From positions 54,205,958 through 54,269,957 of the forward strand of contig JAAONU010000001.1 in NCBI GenBank assembly GCA_012932295.1: 64,000 nucleotides of DNA. Direction: 5' to 3'. The notes beneath the pieces are model-generated. The model was not told the origin of the DNA, did no database searches, and worked only from the letters and a program-made list of their open reading frames with translations. The DNA is from Cyclina sinensis (Eukaryota > Mollusca > Bivalvia > Venerida > Veneridae). This document shows positions 1 through 23,814 of the stretch, piece after piece (position 1 is the first letter of the stretch; every line of letters begins with the position of its first letter). Made by a program: the position numbers and the translations under genes.

Positions 1-3000
1 GGATAGAAATGATAATAAAGGCACATGTTATAGTTATATAAATGTTTTATCTCATAAAAATATAAACCAGTCACAGATGAACATTTAATTTGGACACAAA
101 CTTCTCTCCTATGTTGTGACTGGGAAAAGCAATTATTTCTCCTGGATAACTAACAGGATCAAATATACACTATACAAGCATAACAATAATACAACTGAGA
201 ACTGTGTATGACCATCATGGGCAGTTTCTTCACTTCAACAGGCTGTTGTTCTATTGAATTAAAAAACAACAGCTGACAACAGTTGAGTAACACCGATATT
301 GCAATTTACATATTTGATAAAAGTGGTCAAGTTTGTGACTTTAAAATATGTTTGCAAATATTTTACATTAATTTAATTTCTTTTCACTTCTGAATTTTAA
401 CTGTAAATTAGTAGATATACATGAATAATAAAAAAAACATTTCTTTTTTCAAAATATTTCTTAAAGCTTTAAATACAAAGAATAAAGTCTATTGTAAATA
501 ACAATCACTTTTTTTTCAATCAAAAATACAAACAATAAATACAAACTTAACTTCTTTGAACATAAACATTACAACTTTACCTGCTAGAAAATGGCTAATC
601 TTTTTCATCATCTGTTAACATTTTATTTTTTTCCACAGGAAACTGATATTAAAAAAAAAAAAAAAAAAGTTTCATGAGGAAAAACCTTCTATAGTTTTTT
701 TATATATAGAAGGTATGAATTTTTTCTTCGTGAAACTTTTTTTTTATTTTTGAGTATCAGTTTCCTGTGGTTTTTTTAAGTCTTTGTGATTCAATGTATA
801 AAGAAAAGAAAAGTAGAATTTTATGCTATGAAAAGAATACAAATTCTTAGACAAAATATCCATACTTACACATAAGCCAAAAGATAAATTTTGTGATACT
901 GTAGTCATTACAAGGACTTATAAATATTTTGAAACATCAATTTACAACAGCTTAACAAGTACAGAATCTTCACATCCTAGGAACTTTGTTAATTCAGCTA
1001 CTTCCAAAACAGATTTTTCAATGATATATTTTTTTAAGGAAATTACAGTTATTTTTCTGCTAAAAACAAGTTAAATGTCTACAAACATTTACACATATAG
1101 CGTTTTTAACACTTATTTTGACCCTAAATGTTATCTCTGCAAACTGAAATTCATTCACATTTTGCCATTTGAATCTTATGGAAAGTCAAACCAAGAATTT
1201 AAACATTTCACAAAAACAGTGTCAAATTTCACATCTGTGAAGATAATATATATGTAATGTATCAAGCAATATTTAATGCAACTGATGTTTCTTTAAGCCA
1301 CTTGATGTCTTAAACAAAATAGCACTATATATGAGTAAAACACACTGCTTATTTTTCTTAACTTTCGTTCACCATACATAAGCAGTTTTTTTGTTTTTTT
1401 TTAGTGAAAACAGCACAAAAACCCACAATGCAAGTAAAGGCCATTCCATTAAAACAAATATCAAACCCTAGGAATGCACTAAATGAAATTCTGTCGTGGC
1501 GGGGAATTTTTTTGTCAAATGAGCTTCGAAAATGGAATAGTCCGTTTTAGAAATGCCTTCTTAAGTGAGGTATGTTTTACTGGAATGGTCTCCAGCACAA
1601 AATACATTTGCACCATGATCCACAATCACCACACAAAATATGGTATTCAAAAAATACTGCAATAAATTATCAATAACAAATATGTCCATATCTCTGCTGT
1701 TTCAACAGACCAAACTGGAAATCATATATTCAACAAAGTTTCATGTAACTAATATTTATCTGTAACTAGAGCTTTCACTAAATGTGATTAATACCCCCGC
1801 AAGACTGCTTCAGAACTGAGGGTGTTATTAGTAACAGAATACTTTGTAAAAGAATTGAAATAGAGTTATGGTTGTGGGCAATCAAAGATAGTTGTTCTTG
1901 TACAATGCATTTTTTGTCATTGTGCTTGAGCATTGTGTGAAGTCGCATTGAATTCCAACCACTAGTTTTAAAGTTATGCTCCAGAAAAGGAAAACCAACA
2001 AAGGGCAATAACTGTGCAAATACTGAGATGGAGTTATAGCTCTTGTACACTGCACTTCCTGTCATTGTGCTTGACAACTGTATGAAGTCACATTGAATTC
2101 CAACCAATAGTTTTCAAGATAAACTCCGGACAAGGAAATTGCAACAGACCAACCTACCGTCCGGCCAACCACTGGGTGACTCCTATATACCACCAAACTT
2201 CGTTTCAGGGGTATAAATACATCCTTTTTCAACAAAAAGAGGTCATCTTTGCTATAACTTTCTTAGCACTACTGCTAGTTGAAATTGCCATTCATTTAAA
2301 CTTGTAAGAGATTTACAAATACTGATACATGTATGCGCCTTTTCTTGTTCTATATTATGACTGGTTTTGGGGATAAGTATTCAAAATGTACTGTATTTTT
2401 TGTTCATTTATCTAATTTCATACTTGACATTTTACTGGGGGCACTTTTTATATGGTTAACTTTCATAATATTTCTTCATACAAACAGATCATGTACATGT
2501 ATAATTAAATAACATTTTACATGTAATGTGCTCTAACATCATTTATACCAGTTAATCCCTTCTTAAATTAGCCCTATGAATGAGTACTATACTGTATCAT
2601 AATTTGAACTTCCTTAACATGCAGATGCATACCAAATTATTGCAGTAAATATACAATGAATCACATTTTGCTTATTATCCTTGACAGCTGATGTAATAAA
2701 GTTGAAAGAACAGTAATGGTAAAAACAGAATGTTCCAGGATGGATTTACTTACAACATAAGTATCTGAGGCAATATCTGTTGTTTTTTCCTTGCTTAACT
2801 CTTATCCAGATAAATTACTAAAATGGAAATGTCCATCACTCAGTCTGGACAGAGTTAATCATTTATAGGCATATTTATTGAAAACTTTCTTAATGAACGG
2901 CAACAAAGTACAGACCATGAGTAAGCTGCATGGACAAGCAGGTTGTCCATGGCATGCACTAGTCACAAAGGCAAAAATCACTGCCACTGTCAGAGGTTAA

Positions 3001-3473
3001 AAGACTCAAAGAGCAGTAACATTGACAACAAAGAAACCAAGCTTACAGCAATTACCCTACACGTCCTCTGTGATAAATACACGCCAGTAATACAGATGTT
3101 TATAAACTTTATAACACGAAGCACATTCTTCTTAACTGCCAAGTTCTCCATGCATCATGAGCAGATATTTAATAGTCACACAAAGAAAATGTTCAATAAA
3201 TCATAAAGTTCAATTCCTACAACACATGTGTTTCTTTCTTGTCTTTCCTTTACACTTAAATCAAATATCAACTGTTTTCCTGATCACTCACTCCTAAACT
3301 GTTAACCAAATGGCCCTTATAAGCAGTGTCCTTACACTGAAGACAACTTGGAAAGAGCATGTCCATCAGCCACTCAAAAGGAATGAGGGCAGTCCACACT
3401 CTGGTATGTATTGAAATCTTGGAGCCTTGTTATAAGCATGAAAGACATGACTATGTGAGGTTTATAGTATACG
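1..3473. other. Downstream flank / probable 3' UTR side of CSN1; no gene seen
   Basis: This AT-rich stretch follows the CSN1 stop codon, which is on the minus strand at 3474. Part of it is probably the CSN1 3' untranslated region, but I cannot place the polyadenylation site. The open frames present are short and match no family I know. The only strong structure is the inverted repeat listed separately at 633-770. Confidence 0.5.
633..770. repeat. Long hairpin-forming inverted repeat (MITE-like)
   Basis: The left arm begins CCACAGGAAACTGATA and the right arm ends with its complement TATCAGTTTCCTGTGG. Inner blocks also pair: GTTTCATGA with the GTGAAAC region, and CCTTCTATA with TATATAGAAGG. 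A/T runs separate the blocks. The arms total about 60 nt around a very short loop. It is either a small foldback transposon or, if transcribed, a stable hairpin in the CSN1 3' region. Confidence 0.8.
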
Positions 3474-15614
<12,141 letters not shown>

Positions 15615-17065
15615 TGGTTCTGCTGCAGCCTAAAATATCAAATAAAAATGTTTTGTATTAGCTTCTTTGCAAAAATAAGAATGATTTACATAAGCATATT
15701 TGGAAATATATTCCTTAACAGAAGAAGATGGTTGACGGTGCATTCCTCGACAAAACCATTAACCGGAGCAAGTCAGTCAGTTCAAAACTACCATACAAAT
15801 TATCGCGGAAACATGTATCAAATAATCAATCCGCCATTTTGAATTTTTCGAGAGATTAACCAGTGATATTTCTGTATCAAGTCTCAAAGATAAAAAGTAA
15901 CACATGCATGACAACATTTGAATTGAAACAACTTTAAATGTATTAGAGTTATTTGAAAAGTTATATGCATAAAACCTGAAATAAACCCTGCTGAATTGGC
16001 AAAGGCATATTTTTTTATGAAGTCTGCCGGCCAAACCGGATGTTGTTAGAGCGCACGCGTAGTCGCCGGCAAGCGTCTTCTTGATTCAGATGAATCAAGC
16101 CTAAGCAACGAAACGGTAAAATTACACAAAAAGGAACACGCACACGTTTTATCGCTACTTTTACTGCAATGTGTTTAACATGTGGTCAAAATCATTTTTT
16201 TTGCAGAATGTCATTGAACCCGATGTAGTGAAAAAAATAAAGCAACAAGCACGTGGTAAATAAGAGTTAAATAAATGTATTTTCTCTCTCGAATAACTCA
16301 GACCAATGTGTCTGACTTGAAAACATTTTTTTTTTCAAAGCTAAACAATATTTTTTCTCAATGAATTCTTTAAAGATTTTTTTTAAAGAAACTTGTGTTG
16401 TTTCTAGCTTACTGTTTATTAAAATCGTTCTCTATATGTTTTAGAGTCCCGATAAGTCAGGAAAATCCACTACACTTGTTACTTCAAAGAATTCCAAAGG
16501 GTAACGAACGCTGTCGTATAATGAACCTTAATTTATTCATCAAAAAGGGTTGGCAAAGTTTGATAACGTGTTAATCATCATTTGTCGTTTTGTATTCATT
16601 TCGGATGAGGTCGTTCGTAAATGAACAGTACCGTAGTCTAACGGCCATCCTTTGAAAATCTAACCGCATTCTTCGTTATCAGTATTTCTCTGTTAACGGC
16701 GGTTGTCATTATCAAAATCCTCAGTACTTTAAATAACTTTGCAGAAAACGCGAATTGGAAGCTGTAGTTTGGAATAAGCAAAAAGAAATGACCAACCTTT
16801 ATCATGAAATATTTCAAGTACATGTATTTCATATTTTTTTTTTTTTTTTTTTTTGCGAATAAGAAAGAATATTTTCGGCCAGTTCAACAAATTCTTCATT
16901 CAGTCGAAAATTAGCACACCTTTTTAGCGATTTCACGCTTCAGTCAACACTGTTTACACTATGATTTCGTCGGAAGGATCCTTTTAGAATAGCAAATCAC
17001 CTAGAACAATTGTTAATGCCAATTTCTTGCGGGAATATATGGAAAAATATCAGGCAAATACTCAC

Positions 17066-17172
17066 ATAAATCAAAATATCGACATGTGACACAGTCTGCT
17101 ATCGTTCACGGATCAACGGCCGTTCGCAAAATCGGTTGAACAGTGTGTTGCTTCGATCTGCCATTTTGCGCT
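17066..17172 (-). other. Probable non-coding first exon (5' UTR) of CSN1 with a 21-codon upstream ORF
   Basis: On the minus strand a strong donor, TTTAT then GTGAGTAT, follows 17066. Splicing to the acceptor before 15629 would place this exon directly upstream of the CSN1 start. It contains an ATG at 17164 (MADRSNTLF...) that ends at TAG (17099-17101). That frame is the same as the main CSN1 frame after splicing. The exon is inferred from the donor and spacing only. The right boundary (transcription start) is a guess. Confidence 0.45.
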
Positions 17173-17460
17173 CAATTAGTACTGCTGAGCTGTTTTATTT
17201 TATTGATTTCTGTGTAATATTATTGACAAGGACAAAATAATAAAATGCATCCACATGCGATATGTTTGTAGTATTTATATTTCGCTCTGTTCAGGTATAG
17301 ATGTATGACCGATTAAAAAGGCGTGTACTGATACCTATGCATTTTGTAAATTATATAAAACTTACATTCGGATCGGCGCAATTGAGAGGAAAGTTTATAA
17401 CCCGTTAAACAGAAGTGCACGAAATTTCCAATCAGTTTTAGAAACAAATAAAAGTAAACA

Positions 17461-18450
17461 TGGCACCATCTGACACATGCTATCAGGCAACAATGGTTTT
17501 GAGTGGCGTTGGTACTCGCTGGGCTACAATGAAAACTGGATATATTACACAAATAGAGTTCAAATTCATGAAGAGAGGATTGCAAAACATTTAAAATAAA
17601 GCCGATTGGAGATTGAATTCATGTACGGTAGTGAATCTAAAGACAGTAACAGCTAGCCTAACTGCAAATCTGTATAAAATCGTGACTGACTCATTAGCAG
17701 CAAAAGAATATATTAATATCGAAGATAACTCAGGTATAGGACAACGCAAATGTGAAAAAAAATCAAATATTTTTGGCATGCGTGTAGCACATTTAGACGC
17801 AAAATTGACACCTGTTTTGTTGCTGTGAAAGGAATTGGTATCGGCTTGTGGTATCCCAATGCTGAAGAGTTACAAAATCTCGTAAAAGTCAGCGTTATAT
17901 ATGTTCCTGTGTCGCACTACCATGTATAATTATGGTTACCTCGGAATTACATTCTTTGCCAGAATGGGGTTGTCGATACTGGAAGCTCTCCCAGATGCAC
18001 TTGAATACATAAAAAGATGAAAATTAGTATTGAAGAAAACTTTAGAGCATGGATTGACCCTTTTTTTACAAATGGCGACAGTATGTTCCATTTACAGGTA
18101 TTGAAAGAGAAATGGAAAACTCCAAGTGCCCAGATCGAACACAGAGAGCAGAATTCTGCGGGATTCATTCCGTACGTGAATGGCAATGCATCACGGCTTG
18201 TGATACATACATGAATGATAGCAAATGATGTATTTCTGGACTATGATGGTTCATTGAAAGACTTGTATGTGACATCGTTGTGTCATTATAGAATGAGTAA
18301 TGTAACTTGCTCAATTGTTTTTGTTGGTATGGCATTGTGCATCGCTTTTAAGGTGTCAGTGAATACTGTCCTGTCAGAGTTGAGTTTCAGAGGGATTTTA
18401 AAGGTGTAGGACTGCTTCTATAAATCATTCTAAATATCAACGTTTTACGT
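17461..18450 (+). pseudogene. ADP-ribosylarginine-hydrolase-like domain, copy 1 (frameshifted pseudogene)
   Basis: ARH1/ADPRH normally removes ADP-ribose from arginine using two metals. This copy starts MAPSDTCYQATMVLSGVG, shifts frame near 17515 and continues GYNENWIYYTNR. Further frames give WRLNSCTVVN, AVKGIGIGL.YPNAEE, GYLGIT, LDYDGSLKDLYV and MSNVTCSIV, each collinear with the intact copy at 29268. Several frameshifts and in-frame stops make it a pseudogene. The positions equivalent to the ARH1 SDDT and DSDST metal sites read NSCT and SNVT, so the catalytic aspartates were already absent. At its 3' end GAAGGCAAG is followed by GC instead of the GT kept in copy 2. No Mab-21 half is found downstream. 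Its 5' end lies about 300 bp from the CSN1 5' end, head to head. Confidence 0.85.
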
Positions 18451-18767
18451 TAGTTACATGTTCGAAGCTTGCAGTTATAATGAAGACAGAAGGCAAGGCA
18501 AATCATTTTGTTATTGTTCAAAATATGCTTCGGCTCGCTTATAGTCATCATAGCCTCCAGTCTCTATGCAAACACGTCTGCGACAATGAATGCGTTAATC
18601 TTGCCATCATAAATTGACCCTTATGTATTATGAAGTGACCTTTCGAGTCAAATGTTTTACAAAGAGCTATATAGGAAACACCTGCACATTGCGTAGTGCT
18701 AATGTTTAGCATGTAGCATGTCTGACCTTTGCAAATATTGTATAGTTATTGTATAACTGTGTTCATT

Positions 18768-18769
<2 letters not shown>

Positions 18770-18804
<35 letters not shown>
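18770..18804. repeat. (CT)n microsatellite
   Basis: A CT dinucleotide run lies about 320 bp past the end of the copy 1 pseudogene. Confidence 0.95.
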
Positions 18805-18808
<4 letters not shown>

Positions 18809-19132
18809 AACCGGTTTTAAGTTATCACGGTCATCTAGCGGAGGTATCTAGTTGTAACCAAAAATGACCAAATCACTATTTATCGACACAATAAATATTG
18901 CTAACTAGAGTAACAATAGAGAGGCTATTAAGCCGACGACACATTTTGTTTAGTAAATGCTAAAGAACATCTTCGTTGCATTGTCGACAGGGCATTAGCC
19001 GTCTCATTTGAAGCCTTCAATATAAGGCGTGCATGCTTGAATTGTTTTCAAGAAATAGTTTATCTTAAAAAAATCACCGAGACAGACGGACGACGTACGA
19101 CGGAAATAGGCCGATCATACTAGTGCTCAGGT

Positions 19133-19735
19133 CAGGGATGGGTCAAGTACTGAAAATCGGTAGTCAGGTACTACTCAAATAGTTTTGGATTTAGTACTTA
19201 CTCAGTGAGTACAAGTACTGATTTATTTCACAGTACTTGCGTAGTACTTAAATATTTTCAAGTATATCATAAATACTGCACTTACAAATGTTTACTGAAA
19301 AAAAAACAACAAACACAGTCTCCATCAAAAAATACCTTTTACTTCAACAAATTTGTTATATAATGATATTGTCAAAAATGCCATATTTAAATACAATGCA
19401 ATAAACATATGCTTACTGCATATTTTTAGAATTCACACTTACACCTTTTTCAATATCAATCCCATTCAATTATTTGAATGGTGTATATAAGACTGTTGAG
19501 AAAGTGTTTTTTTTAGAAAAAACATTTTTTTATCTTAATGAAGATAAAAATGATAACTTATCAGTACTTATGAAATACTTATAAGTATTGAGTACTTTAG
19601 TTACAGTACTTGATTAAGTATGAGTACAAGTACAGAAATTTTGCATGAGTACTAAGTACAGGTAAGTACCTGAAAAATCAGTACTTGCACTCATAATACT
19701 GACGTACGAGTAGGAGTAATCCACCCATGGCTCAA
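19133..19735. mobile_element. AGTACTT-rich MITE-like element
   Basis: The segment starts CAGGGATGGGTCAAGTAC and ends GTAATCCACCCATGGCTC, an imperfect terminal inverted repeat (ATGGGT and ACCCAT in register). Both subterminal zones are full of AGTACTT, GAGTACAAGTACT and similar words that can pair with each other. The internal part is AT-rich and non-coding. The pattern fits a hAT-derived MITE, but no clear target duplication was found. Confidence 0.5.
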
Positions 19736-20989
19736 TTGAAGTTATGAAAGTCAGGAACCACTAGCTACAAGGTAAAACGCTGAAAGAAACAAAGATTGCA
19801 TTGGGGATGGAACTTAAACACACACTGCTGTGCTAAGGATATTTTGAACAACATACGCTTTTTTAATCCATATAAATCTCTACCATATAAAAGTCTTTAT
19901 AGTATCAGTAACTGTCAGTTTGTGTCTACACTTCTTCTATTTAAATTATGTCAGTTCCATTATGTATAAGCAGTAGGTAATTAATTTTGTTACAAATTGG
20001 CAATATTTTCTATTTGAAGGTGTTTAACTCTGTATTATTCCTAAACACCTGTTGATGAATGAAGAGGAAGTGACTATACCTGCACGAAAAGAAATGAATA
20101 CAGAAACCATTACAAGTATTAGCATTTCCAAAAATGCTTGAAATCGCCGTTCAGCCATGCATTTCGTCTTATCCATAGATGAATGTATTTCATGTTCTTC
20201 ATTCATTAATTTGATAATCTTACAACATGCTTTGCACTGAAAAGCGAAGTTATATTTGATAATTTTCACACAGAAATTATAAAGTAGATGAAATATACAT
20301 TGTAATTTTTATTGTAGCTGGACTATTTTTGAAAGCGGACGATTTGGCTTCTTAATGAAAAACATCCCAATATCTTTATACATCATGTTAAAATTTGCAG
20401 CATTAAAACCTTGTAAAAATTGCTTTGTTGTAAACCAGTCTACGCGTAATTAATTGACTATTTGCGTAGTTTTTTAACTTTATTTATTACTAAAAAATGT
20501 ATACTTAACAAAAGCTAGATACAGTTCTTCAATACCATAAGAATATTATATGTACAATTTAAACAGAATAAATTTTAGGTAAAAAATACGATATTGCCCT
20601 GACCCTAATCAAGCATATATAAAACACGCAAAAATCCTGATCAAACTCCTCGCACCGGTTACGTCACGCTTTGCTACTTTTACTGTACTAATCAGGGGAA
20701 GTAACCCCTGCGATTAGAATCGCCAGAAACAAGCATTTATTTTTTTCTTTAAGTGCAAGTTTTGGAAAAAACAAACAAACAAACCATACTACATTCTCTA
20801 GTTAAAATGACATGTAGCAAAAAATATTGCGATTATCCTGTATTTATCCTACACGAGCCTGAAGACTGGTACTGAGATCGTACATTGATGATGGTATTTT
20901 TCAGTTGTAAAAATAAGTAACCCGACAAACATGGCGGTTGGACGAGTCCATTTACGCATCCCTTGCAGAAGAATTTTGACGTCCATTTT
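19736..20989. other. Intergenic, no gene seen
   Basis: AT-rich DNA between the MITE-like element and the LINE. Open frames here are short and unrecognised. Confidence 0.5.
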
Positions 20990-22420
20990 GTTATCATGTG
21001 ATAACCTCGACAAACGCATCCAGACAGATATGATCATCCTTGATTTCAGCAAGGCTTTCGATCGGGTTCCTCATCAGCGTCTCCTGAAGAAAATCCACCA
21101 CTATGGTGTCCGGGGCCATACCTTTCTTTGGATCTCCTCTTTCCTCCACAACCGCACCCAGCAAGTCCTAGTCCAAGGCGAGTCCTCTGAGGAAGCTCCA
21201 GTTGCTAGCGGCGTCCCTCAAGGGTCAGTTTTTGGTCCCCTCCTTTTTCTCCTCTTCATCAACGATCTCCCAGAAGGTCTCCAATCTAAGACACGCCTCT
21301 TCGCTGATGACTGCATTCTATACCGTCCTATCAGATCTCAACATGATCAACTGATCCTACAAGCTGATCTGGACTCCTTAGCCAGATGGGAACAAAGGTG
21401 GGGTATGGACTTTCACCCCCAAAAATGCAGCGTCCTTCGCGTGACTAGAGCGAGATCCCCTCTTCAGTCTCGATATATCCTGAAAGGCATCCAGCTTGCT
21501 GAAGAGAAGACATCAAAATATTTGGGCGTGGAACTCCAATCTGACCTGGCATGGAAGATACACATTGAGACGAAAATCAAAAAGGCTAACAGTATGTTGG
21601 GATTCCTACGCAGAAACCTCCGCAACACTAGTAAGGAAACGAAGACAGGGGCCTACATCTCCCTAGTCCGCCCGAATCTTGAATACTGTTGCACTGTATG
21701 GAATCCCCATCACAAGACATTAATCAACAAAATTGAAATGGTCCAACGCAGGGCAGCCCGCTTCACCACTAACCGGTATCACAATACCAGCAGTGTTACT
21801 GACATGCTTTCTTCGTTGAATTGGGAATCACTTGAGTCTCGACGTCAAAAACTTCAGCTTGCCTTGCTATTCAAGATCATCAATGAACTAGTAGCTATTG
21901 ACCCTGAACCTTACTTAACACCAGCAAAAACCATGCCACGGTCACCACATACTAGAAGATTCCTGCCTTACTCTACATCAACTGACAGCTACAGATACAG
22001 CTTTTTCCCGAGAAGTATCCCTCTCTGGAACAGCCTTCCAGCATCCGTTGCTGAGGCCCCCTCCTTGGTATCCTTCAAGAGTGGGCTCTCCAACTTGACT
22101 TTCTAATGGGGCATTAATCCCAGTTACTTAGTAAATCAGATGACTGGCTCGAGCTATGTCGGCGGGGTTTTGCACCCTGGTACCGCCACGGAAGTCGAAT
22201 TGGTCTTGCCTCGATGGTCGAAAAGTAACTGGTATTATTTTATTTCCATTTCTGTCTTTTTACTATGGTACCAATATTCTTGAGTGTACTCTCCTAACTT
22301 TTCACTATCACTATAAATTTGTATTATTTTTCTTTCTTTATTCTGTGCGCACCGTCAAAGTATTGTCAAATGTATGACAGATTGACGTATTGATGTAGAT
22401 GTAGATGTAGATGTAGATAT
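20990..22420 (+). mobile_element. 5'-truncated non-LTR retrotransposon (CR1/Jockey-like LINE) with an open reverse transcriptase frame
   Basis: From about 20990 the frame reads DNLDKRIQTDM and IILDFSKAFDRVPH, then GVPQGSVFGPLLF and the catalytic FADDCILY, standard palm motifs of non-LTR reverse transcriptases. The C-terminal part (RRAARFTTNRYHNTSSV..., YSFFPRSIPLWNSLP) is typical of CR1/Jockey-type LINEs. The frame stays open to the stop at 22104-22106, about 370 codons without damage, so the insertion is recent or still selected. The endonuclease domain and the fingers region are missing, which is ordinary 5' truncation. The 3' end is a short (GATGTA)n tail near 22395-22420, a usual LINE tail type. 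Base composition is clearly richer in G+C than the surroundings. It lies between copies 1 and 2 of the ARH/Mab-21 unit. Confidence 0.93.
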
Positions 22421-23160
22421 GAAATGCTTTGCTTTGATTGGCTAAAGGCAGGCGGTGTACAGGCAAAACTGTTCAAATCTTGTTAATTTATTGTATATAT
22501 CGCCGTCCAGGAACGGCGATAATAAAACTTCAGGTTGAAGAAATTCGAAAAAATGAAGCTTTGTGTTGAAGGGTTAGTAAAACACATTCAAAGAAAATGT
22601 GTATCGAAAACTCCTTTGAAAAATACACGGCGGTGTTATAATTTTGATACAATTTATTGAAGACATTAGAAAGTCCTTATTTTTCCGACACGAAAGTTTT
22701 TCCGGTAATATCACCATCCAAAATCCAGGAAACAAGTTTTTGTTGACTGACAGAGATTTCTGCTAGACGTGACATTGCGCCAGACATATGGTACTTACTT
22801 TGTGAATCTGTTATTTAACTTATTTTATAATTTCTTAATTGATAAACCAAACAGTGGCACAGAGCTTGAGCTGGCATGAGCTTTTCTAATATCACGTCTC
22901 CTTTTCTTATCTCGTTCCTACGAGATACTACCAGTAACTCAAGGGAATGACCAAGTATGTCTTGGTAACGAGTTACTAAATCTTGGGAGCGAGATAGAAA
23001 AAAGAAGTGCAATGTAAAAAGTTTTGTATTGAAAAAAAGTAGAGCAATAAAAAAGCCGTGTTAGAAAAAGGAAAAGAATAATGCAATAAAAAGAGCAGTG
23101 CATGCTAGGTACTTCGAGAGAAGCACTTACTTAATCGTGGGACCGAGACAGCAGGCTAGA
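22421..23160. other. Intergenic stretch between LINE and copy 2; no gene seen
   Basis: No coding similarity recognised. The N-terminal two thirds of the ARH domain of copy 2 would be expected here and is absent. Confidence 0.5.
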
Positions 23161-23164
23161 ATAT

Positions 23165-23650
23165 ATAAAAGAGCGAGGAATCAATGTGGAAGAAAATGTA
23201 ACTTCATGGAATGACTTTGTCGATAACTGGAGACAATATATCAAACTCAGGGGTGTAGGCGCTAAAAGAAGAAATCCAACCTTTCTAGACACGTGTGATA
23301 TGAAAACGAGGGAGGAATTCTACAAATCTTTGTCTGCAGATGAAGACCCCAGGAACCACTGCTTGTGACGGAACGATGATCGCATACGACGCAATTCTTA
23401 GTTATGACCGTTCATGACTTTTAGAAGGCTTTATGTAACGGAGGAATGAGTAACGCCACCTGCCCTATTGCGGCTAGCTGGTACGGTGCTATGAATATCT
23501 TTGAAGTGTCAAAAATGCAATTATACCAGAGTTGAGCTCTGGAGGTACTTTAGAGTCGTAGGATTGCTACTGTACAAGCATTCATATCATCCTCATTTTC
23601 AAGCAGATACACATTCGAATCTTACAAGTTCAGACGAATCAGAAGGCAAG
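23165..23650 (+). pseudogene. ADP-ribosylarginine-hydrolase-like domain, copy 2 (5'-truncated, frameshifted)
   Basis: Only the C-terminal third of the ARH-like domain remains: EYIKERGINVEENVTSWNDF, KTREEFYKSLSADEDP, then after a frameshift CDGTMIAYDAILSYD, and after further breaks GGMSNATCPIAASWYGAMN. All align in order with residues 231-345 of the intact copy. The metal-site segment reads GGMSNATC where active ARH1 has GGDSDST, so both aspartates are replaced. An intact donor-like GAAGGCAAG then GTAATT ends the exon, at the position where the intact gene has its donor. The Mab-21-like remnant of the same copy begins about 170 bp further on. Confidence 0.85.
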
Positions 23651-23814
23651 GTAATTTTTTGTAGTTTTTAATAAACCCTGATCCACGTTTTCGCAAATAC
23701 AAGATCGAATGGCCACAGCCTTCCCTTTACTCAGTAATAAAGTTGAGGTAATAAGTGCTTCTTATAGCTGTTCATTACTTGAAATCATATATGTATATTT
23801 TCGTTCAGAAAGTC

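Noticed and set aside
15825..15850. ATGGCGGAT on the minus strand as an alternative CSN1 start
   Set aside because: It meets a TGA after three codons, and no donor keeps it in frame with the next exon.
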